From positions 1-64,000 of the forward strand of contig VMFU01000005.1 in NCBI GenBank assembly GCA_007376205.1: a stretch of DNA of 64,000 nucleotides, given 5' to 3'. The translations under genes were made by a program, and so were the position numbers. Below the pieces are notes generated by a model. That model was not told the origin of the DNA. It saw only the letters and a program-made list of their open reading frames with translations, and ran no database searches. Position 1 is the first letter of the stretch. Each line of letters begins with the position of its first letter. Positions 17,344 through 24,902 of this stretch are shown piece by piece. Source of the DNA: Candidatus Peregrinibacteria bacterium Gr01-1014_25. GTDB lineage: Bacteria; Patescibacteriota; Gracilibacteria; Peribacterales; Peribacteraceae.

Positions 17344-19773
17344 TCACTGAAGATGCTCCCGCAATGCCTTCAGTTGTCCGGCGTTCACGATGCGCAGCAA
17401 TTCGTCATCCGCCGCGGCGCGCACGCCGTCGACCGAACCGAAGCGCCGCAGAAGCTCGCGGCGGGTCGTCGGGCCAATGCCGGGCACGGTGTCGAGCGTC
17501 GAACGGACAGCGGCCGTTTTGGCCCGTCGCTCGCGGTGTCGGTTCGCGAAGCGGTGGGCTTCGTCGCGCAGCCGTTGGAGAAGGAAACGCGCCGGCGCAT
17601 CGGGCGGAAGTGCCACCGGCTCGCTGCTGCCGGGCACGAAGATCTCCTCCTCACGCTTGGCGAGGCTGGCGACGGAAATCGTCAGCCCAAGGGATGCGAG
17701 CACATCCACCGCCACGCCGAGCTGCCCCTTGCCGCCGTCGATGAGCAGAAGGTCGGGCATCGCCGAGAGCGAGGCATCCGTCTTGTGTTGCGCGGCGTCG
17801 TAGACCAAAACCGTACGCCGGAGGACATTGGGGTCCACACTGCACGCCTCGGCCAGCATCTTCTGGAAGAGCGGCGGATCTTTCAGTATATGCCGGAAGC
17901 CGATGTCGGCGTAGTACGCCTCCAGCTGGGGAACGACGCGCACGTAGATCTTGCCCTTCGTTTTCGACAAAAGCAGACGGGCAAGGACATGACCCAGCTT
18001 CTTGCCGCGCAGCGCGGGGTCGATCCAGAGTCCCGACATTTCCTGCAGCCCCCCTTCGTGCGTTCGCAGTCGCACGCACCCGATGATCGCATCATTCCTG
18101 CGCGCCACAAGGAATGAACGGTATTCGATGTCTTTGCGCGATAATTCCGCCTCGGACGCGAGAATCTCTTCCAGTCGCCCCTGCTCGGCTTTGCGCGCCT
18201 TGCCGAAGGTCACGCCGGCCGCGCCCCACTGCTCGGTGTCCCGCCGCACTCCTCCCGCAAGGTGCCGCAATCGCCGCGTGAGCACTTCGCGCAGCGAGCG
18301 GTAATCGTCGACGTCGCCCCTGGCGACGCTTTGCACGGTGAAGGAGCGATACTGGTCGTTGGCCGCCTTGCCGCCGAGCAGGACGACCATGCTCCCGACG
18401 GTCTCGGTGCCGCCGAGGTGGGAGATGTCGTACCCCTCGATGCGCCGCGGCGGTTTTTGGAGTCCGAGGACGCTCTGCAGCTGGCCCAGAGCATCGTCGA
18501 CGTTGCGCGATTCGGACTCCCACTTCGCCTCCATGTGCCGCGCCTTCTCGTGGGCGTTCTTCTCGGCGAGCATCAGGAGCTTCGATTTTTCCCCGCGCTC
18601 GGGCACGCGCAAATGCACGGCACGTCCGGCGCGCTCGCGGAGCCACGTTTCGATGAGCGTGCGGTCGCCGGGCTCCTCGCCCAGGATGATGAGCGGCGGG
18701 ATCTCCGGCACGTCGGCGTAGTACTGCGGCAGGAACGACGTGAGCGCATCGCGGACATCGGTCACCTGCCCCTGGAGCGCGAAGCTCGCATCGTCGACGA
18801 GGCGGCCGTCGCGGCGGCGGAACACGACGACGTGCGCGCGGCCGGAGAGGACGGCCACGCCGATCACGTCCGCATCCTCGCCCGATGCATCGGAGATCAG
18901 CTGCTTCTCCTGCAGACGCTCGATCGTCTGGAGCTGATCGCGGATCGCGGCGGCGCGCTCGAACTGCCGCGCGGCGACGGCTTGCGCCATCTGCTCCTTG
19001 AGCACCGCCGTGACCGCGGCGTGATCGCCACGCAGGAACTTCAGCACGGGATCGATCGCGCACGACCGGTACTCCTCCGGCGTCACCGCGCCGATGCATG
19101 GCGCGCAGCATTGGCCGATGTGGTGATCGAGACACGGTGTCGCACGGTCTTTGTTCTTGCACACCACCTCGATGGGGATCCGCTGCCCGCTTGCCCCTCG
19201 AAGCCTTGGCGAAGTGGGGCTGCTCGCTTGCCCCTCGAAGCCTTGGCGAAGTGGGGCTGTCCGCTGCCCCATTTCTATCGTCATCCTGCACGTCCGAAAC
19301 GGGAAGAACCGCCGGAGATTGGCCAGAGTTTCCCGTACGTCGCCCGCGCTCGTCTTGGGACCGATGTACTCGGACTGGTCGTCCTCGACCTTGCGCACGA
19401 CATCGATGCGGGGAAAGGGATCCTGGGTCGTGACCTGGACGTAGACGTAGTTCTTGTCGTCCTTCATCAGGATGTTGTACTTGGGACGGTGCTCTTTAAT
19501 GAGATTCGTCTCGAGGAGGTACGCCTCCAGTTCCGTCTGCGTGACGGTGATGTCCACGTCGCGCGTCGCGCGCAGCATCGCCTGCTTCCACGGCCCGTGC
19601 GTCTTCCATGCCGCCGGCGCGACGTAACTGCGAAGCCGGTCGCGCAGGTTCTTCGCCTTGCCAATGTAAAGCACCACGCCGTCCTCATTCAGCCACCGGT
19701 AGACGCCCGGCCCCGTCGAGGCCTTGGCGACGCGCGTACGGAGCTGCCGAAGGTGATCGGGGGCATCCGCCAT
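17344..19773 (-). CDS. uvrC: UvrC excinuclease with GNAT-like domain inserted in the nuclease region
   Basis: UvrC makes both incisions around a DNA lesion with UvrAB. The start MADAPDHLRQ gives 809 residues, about 200 more than usual. Order: GIY-YIG nuclease (GPGVYRWLNEDGVVLYIGKA, about 21-40), a repeat-derived insert (about 169-198), the cysteine cluster region, a UVR motif (ARQFERAAAIRDQLQ, about 268-282), and the RNase H-like nuclease. That domain is split: GYDISHLGGTETVGS and YRSLREVLTRRLRHL come first, then about 163 extra residues (about 509-671), then PDLLLIDGGKGQLG and a C-terminal HhH pair (TVPGIGPTTRRELL). The extra block reads as a GNAT acetyltransferase: LWIDPALRGKKLGHVLARLL and AYYADIGFRHI. 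TACACT (19783-19788) nearly touches the start. Confidence 0.93.
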   Translation of the reverse strand: MADAPDHLRQLRTRVAKASTGPGVYRWLNEDGVVLYIGKAKNLRDRLRSYVAPAAWKTHGPWKQAMLRATRDVDITVTQTELEAYLLETNLIKEHRPKYNILMKDDKNYVYVQVTTQDPFPRIDVVRKVEDDQSEYIGPKTSAGDVRETLANLRRFFPFRTCRMTIEMGQRTAPLRQGFEGQASSPTSPRLRGASGQRIPIEVVCKNKDRATPCLDHHIGQCCAPCIGAVTPEEYRSCAIDPVLKFLRGDHAAVTAVLKEQMAQAVAARQFERAAAIRDQLQTIERLQEKQLISDASGEDADVIGVAVLSGRAHVVVFRRRDGRLVDDASFALQGQVTDVRDALTSFLPQYYADVPEIPPLIILGEEPGDRTLIETWLRERAGRAVHLRVPERGEKSKLLMLAEKNAHEKARHMEAKWESESRNVDDALGQLQSVLGLQKPPRRIEGYDISHLGGTETVGSMVVLLGGKAANDQYRSFTVQSVARGDVDDYRSLREVLTRRLRHLAGGVRRDTEQWGAAGVTFGKARKAEQGRLEEILASEAELSRKDIEYRSFLVARRNDAIIGCVRLRTHEGGLQEMSGLWIDPALRGKKLGHVLARLLLSKTKGKIYVRVVPQLEAYYADIGFRHILKDPPLFQKMLAEACSVDPNVLRRTVLVYDAAQHKTDASLSAMPDLLLIDGGKGQLGVAVDVLASLGLTISVASLAKREEEIFVPGSSEPVALPPDAPARFLLQRLRDEAHRFANRHRERRAKTAAVRSTLDTVPGIGPTTRRELLRRFGSVDGVRAAADDELLRIVNAGQLKALREHLQ
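19181..19270 (-). repeat. Coding-sequence repeat, copies 2 and 3 in tandem (inside uvrC)
   Basis: Two head-to-tail copies of the core CCTTGGCGAAGTGGGGC, about 33 bases apart and therefore in different reading frames relative to the unit. They are translated as TAPLRQGFEGQAS and SPTSPRLRGASGQR. The uvrC frame is kept open through both. The block lies in the linker between the GIY-YIG domain and the cysteine cluster, where UvrC proteins vary in length. Confidence 0.9.
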
Positions 19774-19795
19774 TCGCGCTATAGTGTAGCTGCAT

Positions 19796-19840
19796 CCTCG
19801 GTTTCCTTGGTTGCTTTGGTTTCCTTCGTTTCGTTCGTTC
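19796..19840. repeat. Degenerate short-word repeat between uvrC and the GT2 gene
   Basis: A pyrimidine-biased run made of variants of GGTTGCTTTGGTTTCCTT. It resembles the patch at 31066-31131 (TTGGTTGCCTTGGTTTCC). It sits in the 72-base divergent gap between the uvrC and glycosyltransferase starts. Confidence 0.65.
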
Positions 19841-19845
19841 CCCCC

Positions 19846-20688
19846 GTGACTTTGGCCTCTGCATCCGTCTCCGCCATCGTGCTGAATTACCGCACTCCGC
19901 GGTACGTCCTCGCGTGCGTGGAAGCGTTGCGACGAGCGGGCGGCCCCACTTCGCCAAGGCTTCGAGGGGCAAGCGGACAGCGGACAGCGATGGAAATCTT
20001 CGTCATCGACAACCACTCCTGCGACGAGTCGATCCAGTGGATCCGCAATCGCCTGCGCGACGATCCGCAGGTACGCATCATCGAATCCCCTCTCAATCGC
20101 GGCTACGCGGGGGGGAACGCGATGGGCATCCGCCGGGCGCGCGGGACGTATCTGCTCATCATCAATCCCGACAACGCGCTGCAGCCGGGCGCACTGGAGA
20201 AGATGGTCGCGCTCATGGAAACGAACCCCGACATCGGGATCGTGGCCCCCAAGCTCCTCCACGAAGACGGCACGGTGCGGGATTCCGTCCGACGCTTTCC
20301 CTCTCCCATCGACGTTCTGCTCAAACGCTCCTTCCTGCAGCGCATCTTCCCCGGACGCGTGCGGCGGTACCTCGCCCTGGACGAGGACGCGAACCGCCAG
20401 CGCGACGTCGATTGGGCCGTCGGCGCCTGCTTGCTAATTCGGCAGGGCCTCTACGAGGAACTCGGTGGATTCGACGAGCGCTTCTTCCTTTTCTTCGAGG
20501 ACATGGATCTGTGCCGCCGGTGCTGGCAAACCGGAAAGAGGGTCGTCTACCTGCCGTCCGCGGTCGCAACGGACCGCAAGACGCGTTTGAGCGAGGGGGG
20601 GGCTCTGTCCCTGCTCCTCAAACGCGCCGGCCGCGAGCACCTCAAAAGCGCCGTGCGGTACTTCTGGAAGTGGAGGAAAGGGCGCTAA
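19846..20688 (+). CDS. Family 2 glycosyltransferase (rhamnosyltransferase-like)
   Basis: From the GTG start (VTLASASVSAIVLNY) the protein has 280 residues. It has a GT-A fold: SAIVLNYRTPRYVLAC, nucleotide-binding EIFVIDNHSCDES, NRGYAGGNAMGIRRA, DxD-like LLIINPDNALQPGA, and the acceptor-side GGFDERFFLFFEDMDLCRR. This matches GT2 enzymes that add deoxyhexoses to surface glycans, acting at the inner membrane. Residues 32-47 are a repeat-derived insertion (PTSPRLRGASGQR) between the first helix and the second strand. The alternative start is TTG two codons on. No clear Shine-Dalgarno sequence. Confidence 0.85.
   Translation: MTLASASVSAIVLNYRTPRYVLACVEALRRAGGPTSPRLRGASGQRTAMEIFVIDNHSCDESIQWIRNRLRDDPQVRIIESPLNRGYAGGNAMGIRRARGTYLLIINPDNALQPGALEKMVALMETNPDIGIVAPKLLHEDGTVRDSVRRFPSPIDVLLKRSFLQRIFPGRVRRYLALDEDANRQRDVDWAVGACLLIRQGLYEELGGFDERFFLFFEDMDLCRRCWQTGKRVVYLPSAVATDRKTRLSEGGALSLLLKRAGREHLKSAVRYFWKWRKGR
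19943..19988 (+). repeat. Coding-sequence repeat, copy 4 (inside the GT2 gene)
   Basis: Core GCCCCACTTCGCCAAGG on the plus strand, in the same direction and frame relative to the host gene as the pyrD copy. It is translated as PTSPRLRGASGQR. A short direct duplication GCGGACA follows at its 3' edge. Confidence 0.88.
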
Positions 20689-20732
20689 TCCCCTTGTCGT
20701 CTTCGTTTTCCCGCGCTACCCTCTGCGAACCC

Positions 20733-21404
20733 ATGGACATGGTCCCCCTCCAGGCATCGGCACGGACGACGAAAGAGAAAGCCGGCGCATTGCGCCGCGC
20801 GCAGCGCGTGCCGTGCGTGCTCTACGGCAACAAGACCGAGAACACCCTCCTGCACTGTGAGGAGAAGTCCGTGCGCCGCGCCTACCAGAAAGCCGGCGAA
20901 AGCACGCTTGTCGAGCTGGACCTTGATGGCCGCAAAATCCCCGTGCTGATCCACGCCCTCGCCGCGGACCCCGTGACGGACCGCATCGCCCACGTGGACT
21001 TCTACGCCGTCGACATGACGAAGGAAGTCGAAACGCACGTCCCGATCCGGCTTGACGGCGAATCGCTGGCGATCAAAGAGCTCGGTGCGATCCTCGTGAC
21101 GCCGCTGGCTCACGTGCGCATCCGCTGCCTCCCCGCGCGCTTGCCCCACGAACTGGTCGCGAGCCTGACCTCGCTGCAGAACTTCCATGATTCCCTCACC
21201 GTCGCCAATCTCCGCGCCCCTGAAGGCGTCACCATCCTCGACGATCCGACCAACGTCATCGCCACCGTTCAGGAGCCGCGCGCGGAGGAAGTCGCGCCAC
21301 CGCCGGCGACGGAGGCCGAGGCAGGTGCCGCTCCTACGGAGGGTGCCGCCGCAGAAGGTACCGAACCCGCCGCAACGCCGGCGGGAGAAAAGACCGAAGC
21401 GTGA
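20733..21404 (+). CDS. rplY: Ribosomal protein L25 (general stress protein Ctc type)
   Basis: 223 residues from MDMVPLQASARTTKEK. The N-terminal 5S rRNA-binding L25 domain includes LRRAQRVPCVLYGNKTE and IPVLIHALAADPVTDRIAHVDFYAVD. The C-terminal TL5/Ctc domain follows (KEVETHVPIRLDGESLA), with a low-complexity acidic and alanine-rich tail of about 45 residues (EEVAPPPATEAEAG...). It binds 5S rRNA in the large ribosomal subunit. The GT2 gene ends 44 bases upstream, and TACCCT close to the ATG may be the -10. The next gene starts by GTGA overlap. Confidence 0.92.
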   Translation: MDMVPLQASARTTKEKAGALRRAQRVPCVLYGNKTENTLLHCEEKSVRRAYQKAGESTLVELDLDGRKIPVLIHALAADPVTDRIAHVDFYAVDMTKEVETHVPIRLDGESLAIKELGAILVTPLAHVRIRCLPARLPHELVASLTSLQNFHDSLTVANLRAPEGVTILDDPTNVIATVQEPRAEEVAPPPATEAEAGAAPTEGAAAEGTEPAATPAGEKTEA

Positions 21405-22456
21405 TTCCCCCCTCCCGTACGCACCGGCAGTGGATTGCGCGTGTCTGCGGATGGCGCATCGGCCTCTATGTGGCATTCGGCGCATGCATCGCCCTGCTTT
21501 GGGCGGCCGGATTCACATCGCTCGTCCGCGACGCCGGTTCCCCGACGACGCAGCAGTCCTCCCCCGCCCCACTCGCATCGAAAGCGTGGGGGCTGCAATC
21601 GCTCCAACTCTCCCCTCCCCTCGCCAAACGGGGACGCCCCACGCTTGCCGTCATCATCGAGAACCACGAAGACGCACGTGCACTGCAACGCGGATTGGAT
21701 GACGCGCTGCTGATCCTCGAGTTCATCGTGGAGGGAGGTATCACGCGATTCGCGGCGATCTTCGACGCACAACATCTGCCGCCGGTGATCGGACCCGTCC
21801 GTTCTCTGCGCCCCTACGTCGTCGATGCGCTGCAACCGTGGACGGGATTGGTGCTGCATGCAGGAGGGAGTCCCGAGGCTTTTGAGCATGCGGACCGCGC
21901 GAAGCATTTGGTCGCGGTGAATACGCTCCTCGGACAATTCGCGCACTTCACGAAACGCACGGACGACCCCGCGCCCCACAACCTCGTCACGACCGACGCG
22001 CTCTTGACCGAGATGCTCGATGGCCGCGACGTGCCCGACGTGCGGTGGCCGCCGTATGCCATCGGCCCGGTGGCCTCCGGGTCGGGCGCGAGCGCGATCT
22101 ACGCCAATTTCTACAGCACGCTGCACAACATCGACTACGCCTACGACCGCGTCGCCTCGGTGTACCGCCGCACGAGCGGGGGCATCGAGAGCGCCGCCGC
22201 ACCGCGCAACGTCGTCTTCCTGGAAATACCGATCACGGCGGTCGGAGAGCACGGCCGTCTGACCATCCCCGTCATCGGCAAGGGTCGGCTGCTCCTCTTC
22301 GGCGCCGGCCGCGTCATTCACGGCACGTGGAAGAAAACGGCGACGGATGAGCCCTTCCTTTTCCTCGACCAGGACGGTTCCTCGCTCCGCCTCGCTGCAG
22401 GACAGACGTGGATCACGGCTCTGCCGACGCTGGATCGCGTCACGTGGAGGGAGTGA
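21401..22456 (+). CDS. DUF3048 (YerB-like) membrane-anchored protein
   Basis: 351 residues from a GTG that overlaps the L25 stop by 4 bases, suggesting coupled translation. An N-terminal membrane anchor (IGLYVAFGACIALLWAAGF) precedes a proline-rich linker. The DUF3048 domain begins LAVIIENHEDARALQRGLDDA and continues with FIVEGGITRFAAIF and PPVIGPVRSLRPY, the family's most conserved stretch. The C-terminal domain matches the second YerB module. The role is unknown in the family; it faces the outside of the cell. The linker (SPPLAKRGR) is encoded by a GC-rich hairpin-forming stretch. The 3' end overlaps the converging ligase gene by 17 bases. Confidence 0.85.
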   Translation: MIPPSRTHRQWIARVCGWRIGLYVAFGACIALLWAAGFTSLVRDAGSPTTQQSSPAPLASKAWGLQSLQLSPPLAKRGRPTLAVIIENHEDARALQRGLDDALLILEFIVEGGITRFAAIFDAQHLPPVIGPVRSLRPYVVDALQPWTGLVLHAGGSPEAFEHADRAKHLVAVNTLLGQFAHFTKRTDDPAPHNLVTTDALLTEMLDGRDVPDVRWPPYAIGPVASGSGASAIYANFYSTLHNIDYAYDRVASVYRRTSGGIESAAAPRNVVFLEIPITAVGEHGRLTIPVIGKGRLLLFGAGRVIHGTWKKTATDEPFLFLDQDGSSLRLAAGQTWITALPTLDRVTWRE

Positions 22457-24815
22457 GGAGCCACTTCGGCAACAAGACCGGTGCATGGATCCCCGGGACG
22501 GCTTCCACGCGTTCCAGATCTTCCAAGGCAATGCGCCCGGCGAAAATCCGTCGCACGTCTCCGCCACCCGCGACAAACTGTTCGATCGCGCGCAAGCCGC
22601 GCAGATAGACCAGGGTCTTCGTAAACGCGCCGTGTTCGGACGTGTCCCCAAGGCCGCGCTTCAGGATGATTGCCTTTCCCAGCGCCTTCTCGGCTGTGTA
22701 ACCCAATTCCTCGACGAGGTACCGCCGCAGGGGAACGAAACCATGAGTCAGCGCATGCGCCACGGCGAGGACACTTCGCGCGGGACCGCGACGTTTCGTG
22801 TGATGCGGGGAAAGAATGCGATTCTGCTGGTACACCGCCAAGCCCTCCTGCGTGTCGAGATAGTTGGCGCAACCGGTGCGGAAGATACGGAAGGGTTGGT
22901 GGGCACCGTTCTCCGCCGTGATAATGTGTGTCTCGATTTCATGCGCGATCAGCGAATCGACATGCATGCGCGAGAACCGCGCGCCAGCTCGAACGTGCAT
23001 TGTCCGTCCGCCGACGGCGCAATCGGCGACGATCGACGACCGGACGGCGACGCGCCACTCCGTCAATCCGTACCCGTCGAGCGCCTCGCGGAACAATTCC
23101 GCCGCTTCCTCTGCGGAGAGCGTCTCGCGCGGTTCGATATCGCATGCCGTCTGATCGCGGAGGACCGCTTCCGCCGCGGCCAGCAACACGGACGTCGGAC
23201 TGCCGAAGAGCGCCTGCGACGCCTCGCTGAAACGGCGCGCGTCTCCGCGGGCCTGCAGCAACGACAGGCGCAGCAACAATTCCTGGCGCTTGCGGTTGAG
23301 CAGGTCGCCGAGCGGAGAATTGTCGGGCGCGCATGCGAGCAGCCGCTGCTCCAGCTGCAATACCTCGGACGACAGCGGCGCGTAGGTGAAGGTTGGCGCA
23401 TAGTTCTCGTCTTGTTCGGCGCGCGCGCGTTCCTGAAGCAGATTCATCGGCTTGAGATGTGCGAGGAGCGGAAGCAATCGGTCTGCCTCCCAGAGAAGAC
23501 GATCCGCGGCCCGCAGGTCGTCGCGCGGCGACGTCTGCGACGGCAACACGGTGTGGCGCTTCTGCGGATCCAGCAGGAATCCCCGGATATCTCTCCGCCC
23601 AATGCGCATCCGCACACGGGGCTGGGCGATGGCGCCCGCATGAACGACTGTCTGAATCTTCTGCCCGCCCAGCACGCCCTTGATGCGGAACCAACCGTCC
23701 TCCGTCGGCTCGGCGCATCCTTCGCGCGTGAGTTCCGCCAGAAGATCGGGCGTGCAGATGCTCCGCTCGACGCTCGGATCGACGATGCAGGGGATGTCGA
23801 CGCGGACGCCTGCACCGGTCACGAGGAATGTCTCGGTCAGGCCAAGAATCGGCCGCTCGGGAACATCGTTCTTCGATCGCTCCAGGCGCTCACCGAAGAG
23901 TTCCTGTGCAAGGCGAACGCCCTTCTCGGGGGAACTGACACGCAGGCCAGCGACGCGTTCCAAGCGCGAACGAAGCGGCGCGAGGTTCGCGACTTGCACC
24001 ATCAATCCCGCACGGGCATTCACCTCGAGGAGCACCGGTCCCTGCTCGCGATCGAGCGTCAGATCAACGGCAAGGTAGCCGATGTTCGTGATGTACTGGA
24101 TGCGGGAAGCGATGAGCAAAAGCTCCTCCCAACGCGGAATGACGTGTCCTGCCGGCGAGCCGCCGTGCGGCAGCGATGCGATGACACGGTTGTACTGCGT
24201 CGCATGCGTGGTCACTCCTTTCGCCAGATCGATGCCGATGCCGAATCCTCCTTGATGCACGTTGGCTTTGCCTTCGCTCTCCGCCGTCGGCACGCGGAGC
24301 ATCGCCATCACCGGAACGAGGTTGAAGACGATGATGCGGATGTCCGGTAATCCCAGCGGGCGGAAGGCCGTAAAGCAGTTGTCGGGCTCCAGCAATTTTT
24401 CGAAGAACGCGGTGTCGGGGAGACCCGTCACGGAGAAGCGTCCATCGAGGATGTCCTCGATGTGCGCCCGCAGGATGTCTGCGGTGACCACCCTGTGCTG
24501 CTGATCGAGGAAATCCCCATCCCGATTCCGTCCACGGAGAATGATGATGCCTTCACCGCCGAATCCCGCGTTCGGTTTCAGAACGCACGTGTCGGGCAGT
24601 GACCGGAAATCGAATGTTCGCAGCGCTCGCCTGTCCTCGATCGTCGCGAACACTTTGGCAACGGGAATGCCACGGGATCCCAGGTACGCCTTGGTCCGGC
24701 GCTTGTCATCCGCGAACGCGACGGCGCGGCGGGGATTGTACGGCTTGATGTAGAGCAAATTCCGCGCGTTGAGCCCGAGAACTCCGCCGGTGGGATGGAA
24801 GAGGTGGGAGAACAT
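22440..24815 (-). CDS. RimK-like ATP-grasp ligase fused to DUF1704 (QEGLA) metallopeptidase
   Basis: 791 residues. The N-terminal part (about 1-330) is an alpha-L-glutamate-ligase-like ATP-grasp: VLGLNARNLLYIKPYNPR, lysine strand CVLKPNAGFGGEGIIIL, RIIVFNLVPVMAMLRVP and metal site GPVLLEVNARAGLMVQ. From about residue 430 it is DUF1704, the family of the tubulin carboxypeptidase MATCAP: the zinc motif HEIETH at about residue 625 and TQEGLAVYQQ at about 655. One half can make an isopeptide or amide bond and the other can cut one. The gene for a 7TM UUP1-like protein lies 84 bases upstream in the same direction. A related ligase/7TM pair is a known conserved neighbourhood; the fusion is the unusual part. 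Confidence 0.82.
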   Translation of the reverse strand: MFSHLFHPTGGVLGLNARNLLYIKPYNPRRAVAFADDKRRTKAYLGSRGIPVAKVFATIEDRRALRTFDFRSLPDTCVLKPNAGFGGEGIIILRGRNRDGDFLDQQHRVVTADILRAHIEDILDGRFSVTGLPDTAFFEKLLEPDNCFTAFRPLGLPDIRIIVFNLVPVMAMLRVPTAESEGKANVHQGGFGIGIDLAKGVTTHATQYNRVIASLPHGGSPAGHVIPRWEELLLIASRIQYITNIGYLAVDLTLDREQGPVLLEVNARAGLMVQVANLAPLRSRLERVAGLRVSSPEKGVRLAQELFGERLERSKNDVPERPILGLTETFLVTGAGVRVDIPCIVDPSVERSICTPDLLAELTREGCAEPTEDGWFRIKGVLGGQKIQTVVHAGAIAQPRVRMRIGRRDIRGFLLDPQKRHTVLPSQTSPRDDLRAADRLLWEADRLLPLLAHLKPMNLLQERARAEQDENYAPTFTYAPLSSEVLQLEQRLLACAPDNSPLGDLLNRKRQELLLRLSLLQARGDARRFSEASQALFGSPTSVLLAAAEAVLRDQTACDIEPRETLSAEEAAELFREALDGYGLTEWRVAVRSSIVADCAVGGRTMHVRAGARFSRMHVDSLIAHEIETHIITAENGAHQPFRIFRTGCANYLDTQEGLAVYQQNRILSPHHTKRRGPARSVLAVAHALTHGFVPLRRYLVEELGYTAEKALGKAIILKRGLGDTSEHGAFTKTLVYLRGLRAIEQFVAGGGDVRRIFAGRIALEDLERVEAVPGIHAPVLLPKWLLTPST

Positions 24816-24825
24816 ATGGGCGGTG

Positions 24826-24902
24826 AGCGATCAGTGGCCAGCGAACAGTGCGAATGTCAGGGGAGGAATGCTGATCGCTGCCCGCTGTCCACTGACCGCT
24901 AT
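24826..24902. repeat. Degenerate inverted short-word repeat
   Basis: GATCAGTGGCCAGCGAACAG near 24830 is repeated in inverted form at the right edge as AGCGGTCAGTGGACAGCGGG on the other strand. It fills the gap between the 7TM gene's end and the ligase gene's start and so lies in an operon spacer. A similar word (GGCCAGCGAACAGC) occurs inside the TMTC-like gene near 56915. Confidence 0.55.

Noticed and set aside
19774-20262. N-terminal extension of UvrC
   Set aside because: It reads through a short-word repeat and the antisense of the GT2 gene. UvrC families begin just before the GIY-YIG domain, as at 19773, and a -10 box lies directly upstream.
21570-21640. Another copy of the coding-sequence repeat in the DUF3048 gene linker
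   Set aside because: The stretch CCCCTCGCCAAACGGGG is GC-rich and forms a hairpin, but it does not match the repeat core. It was left as linker sequence.
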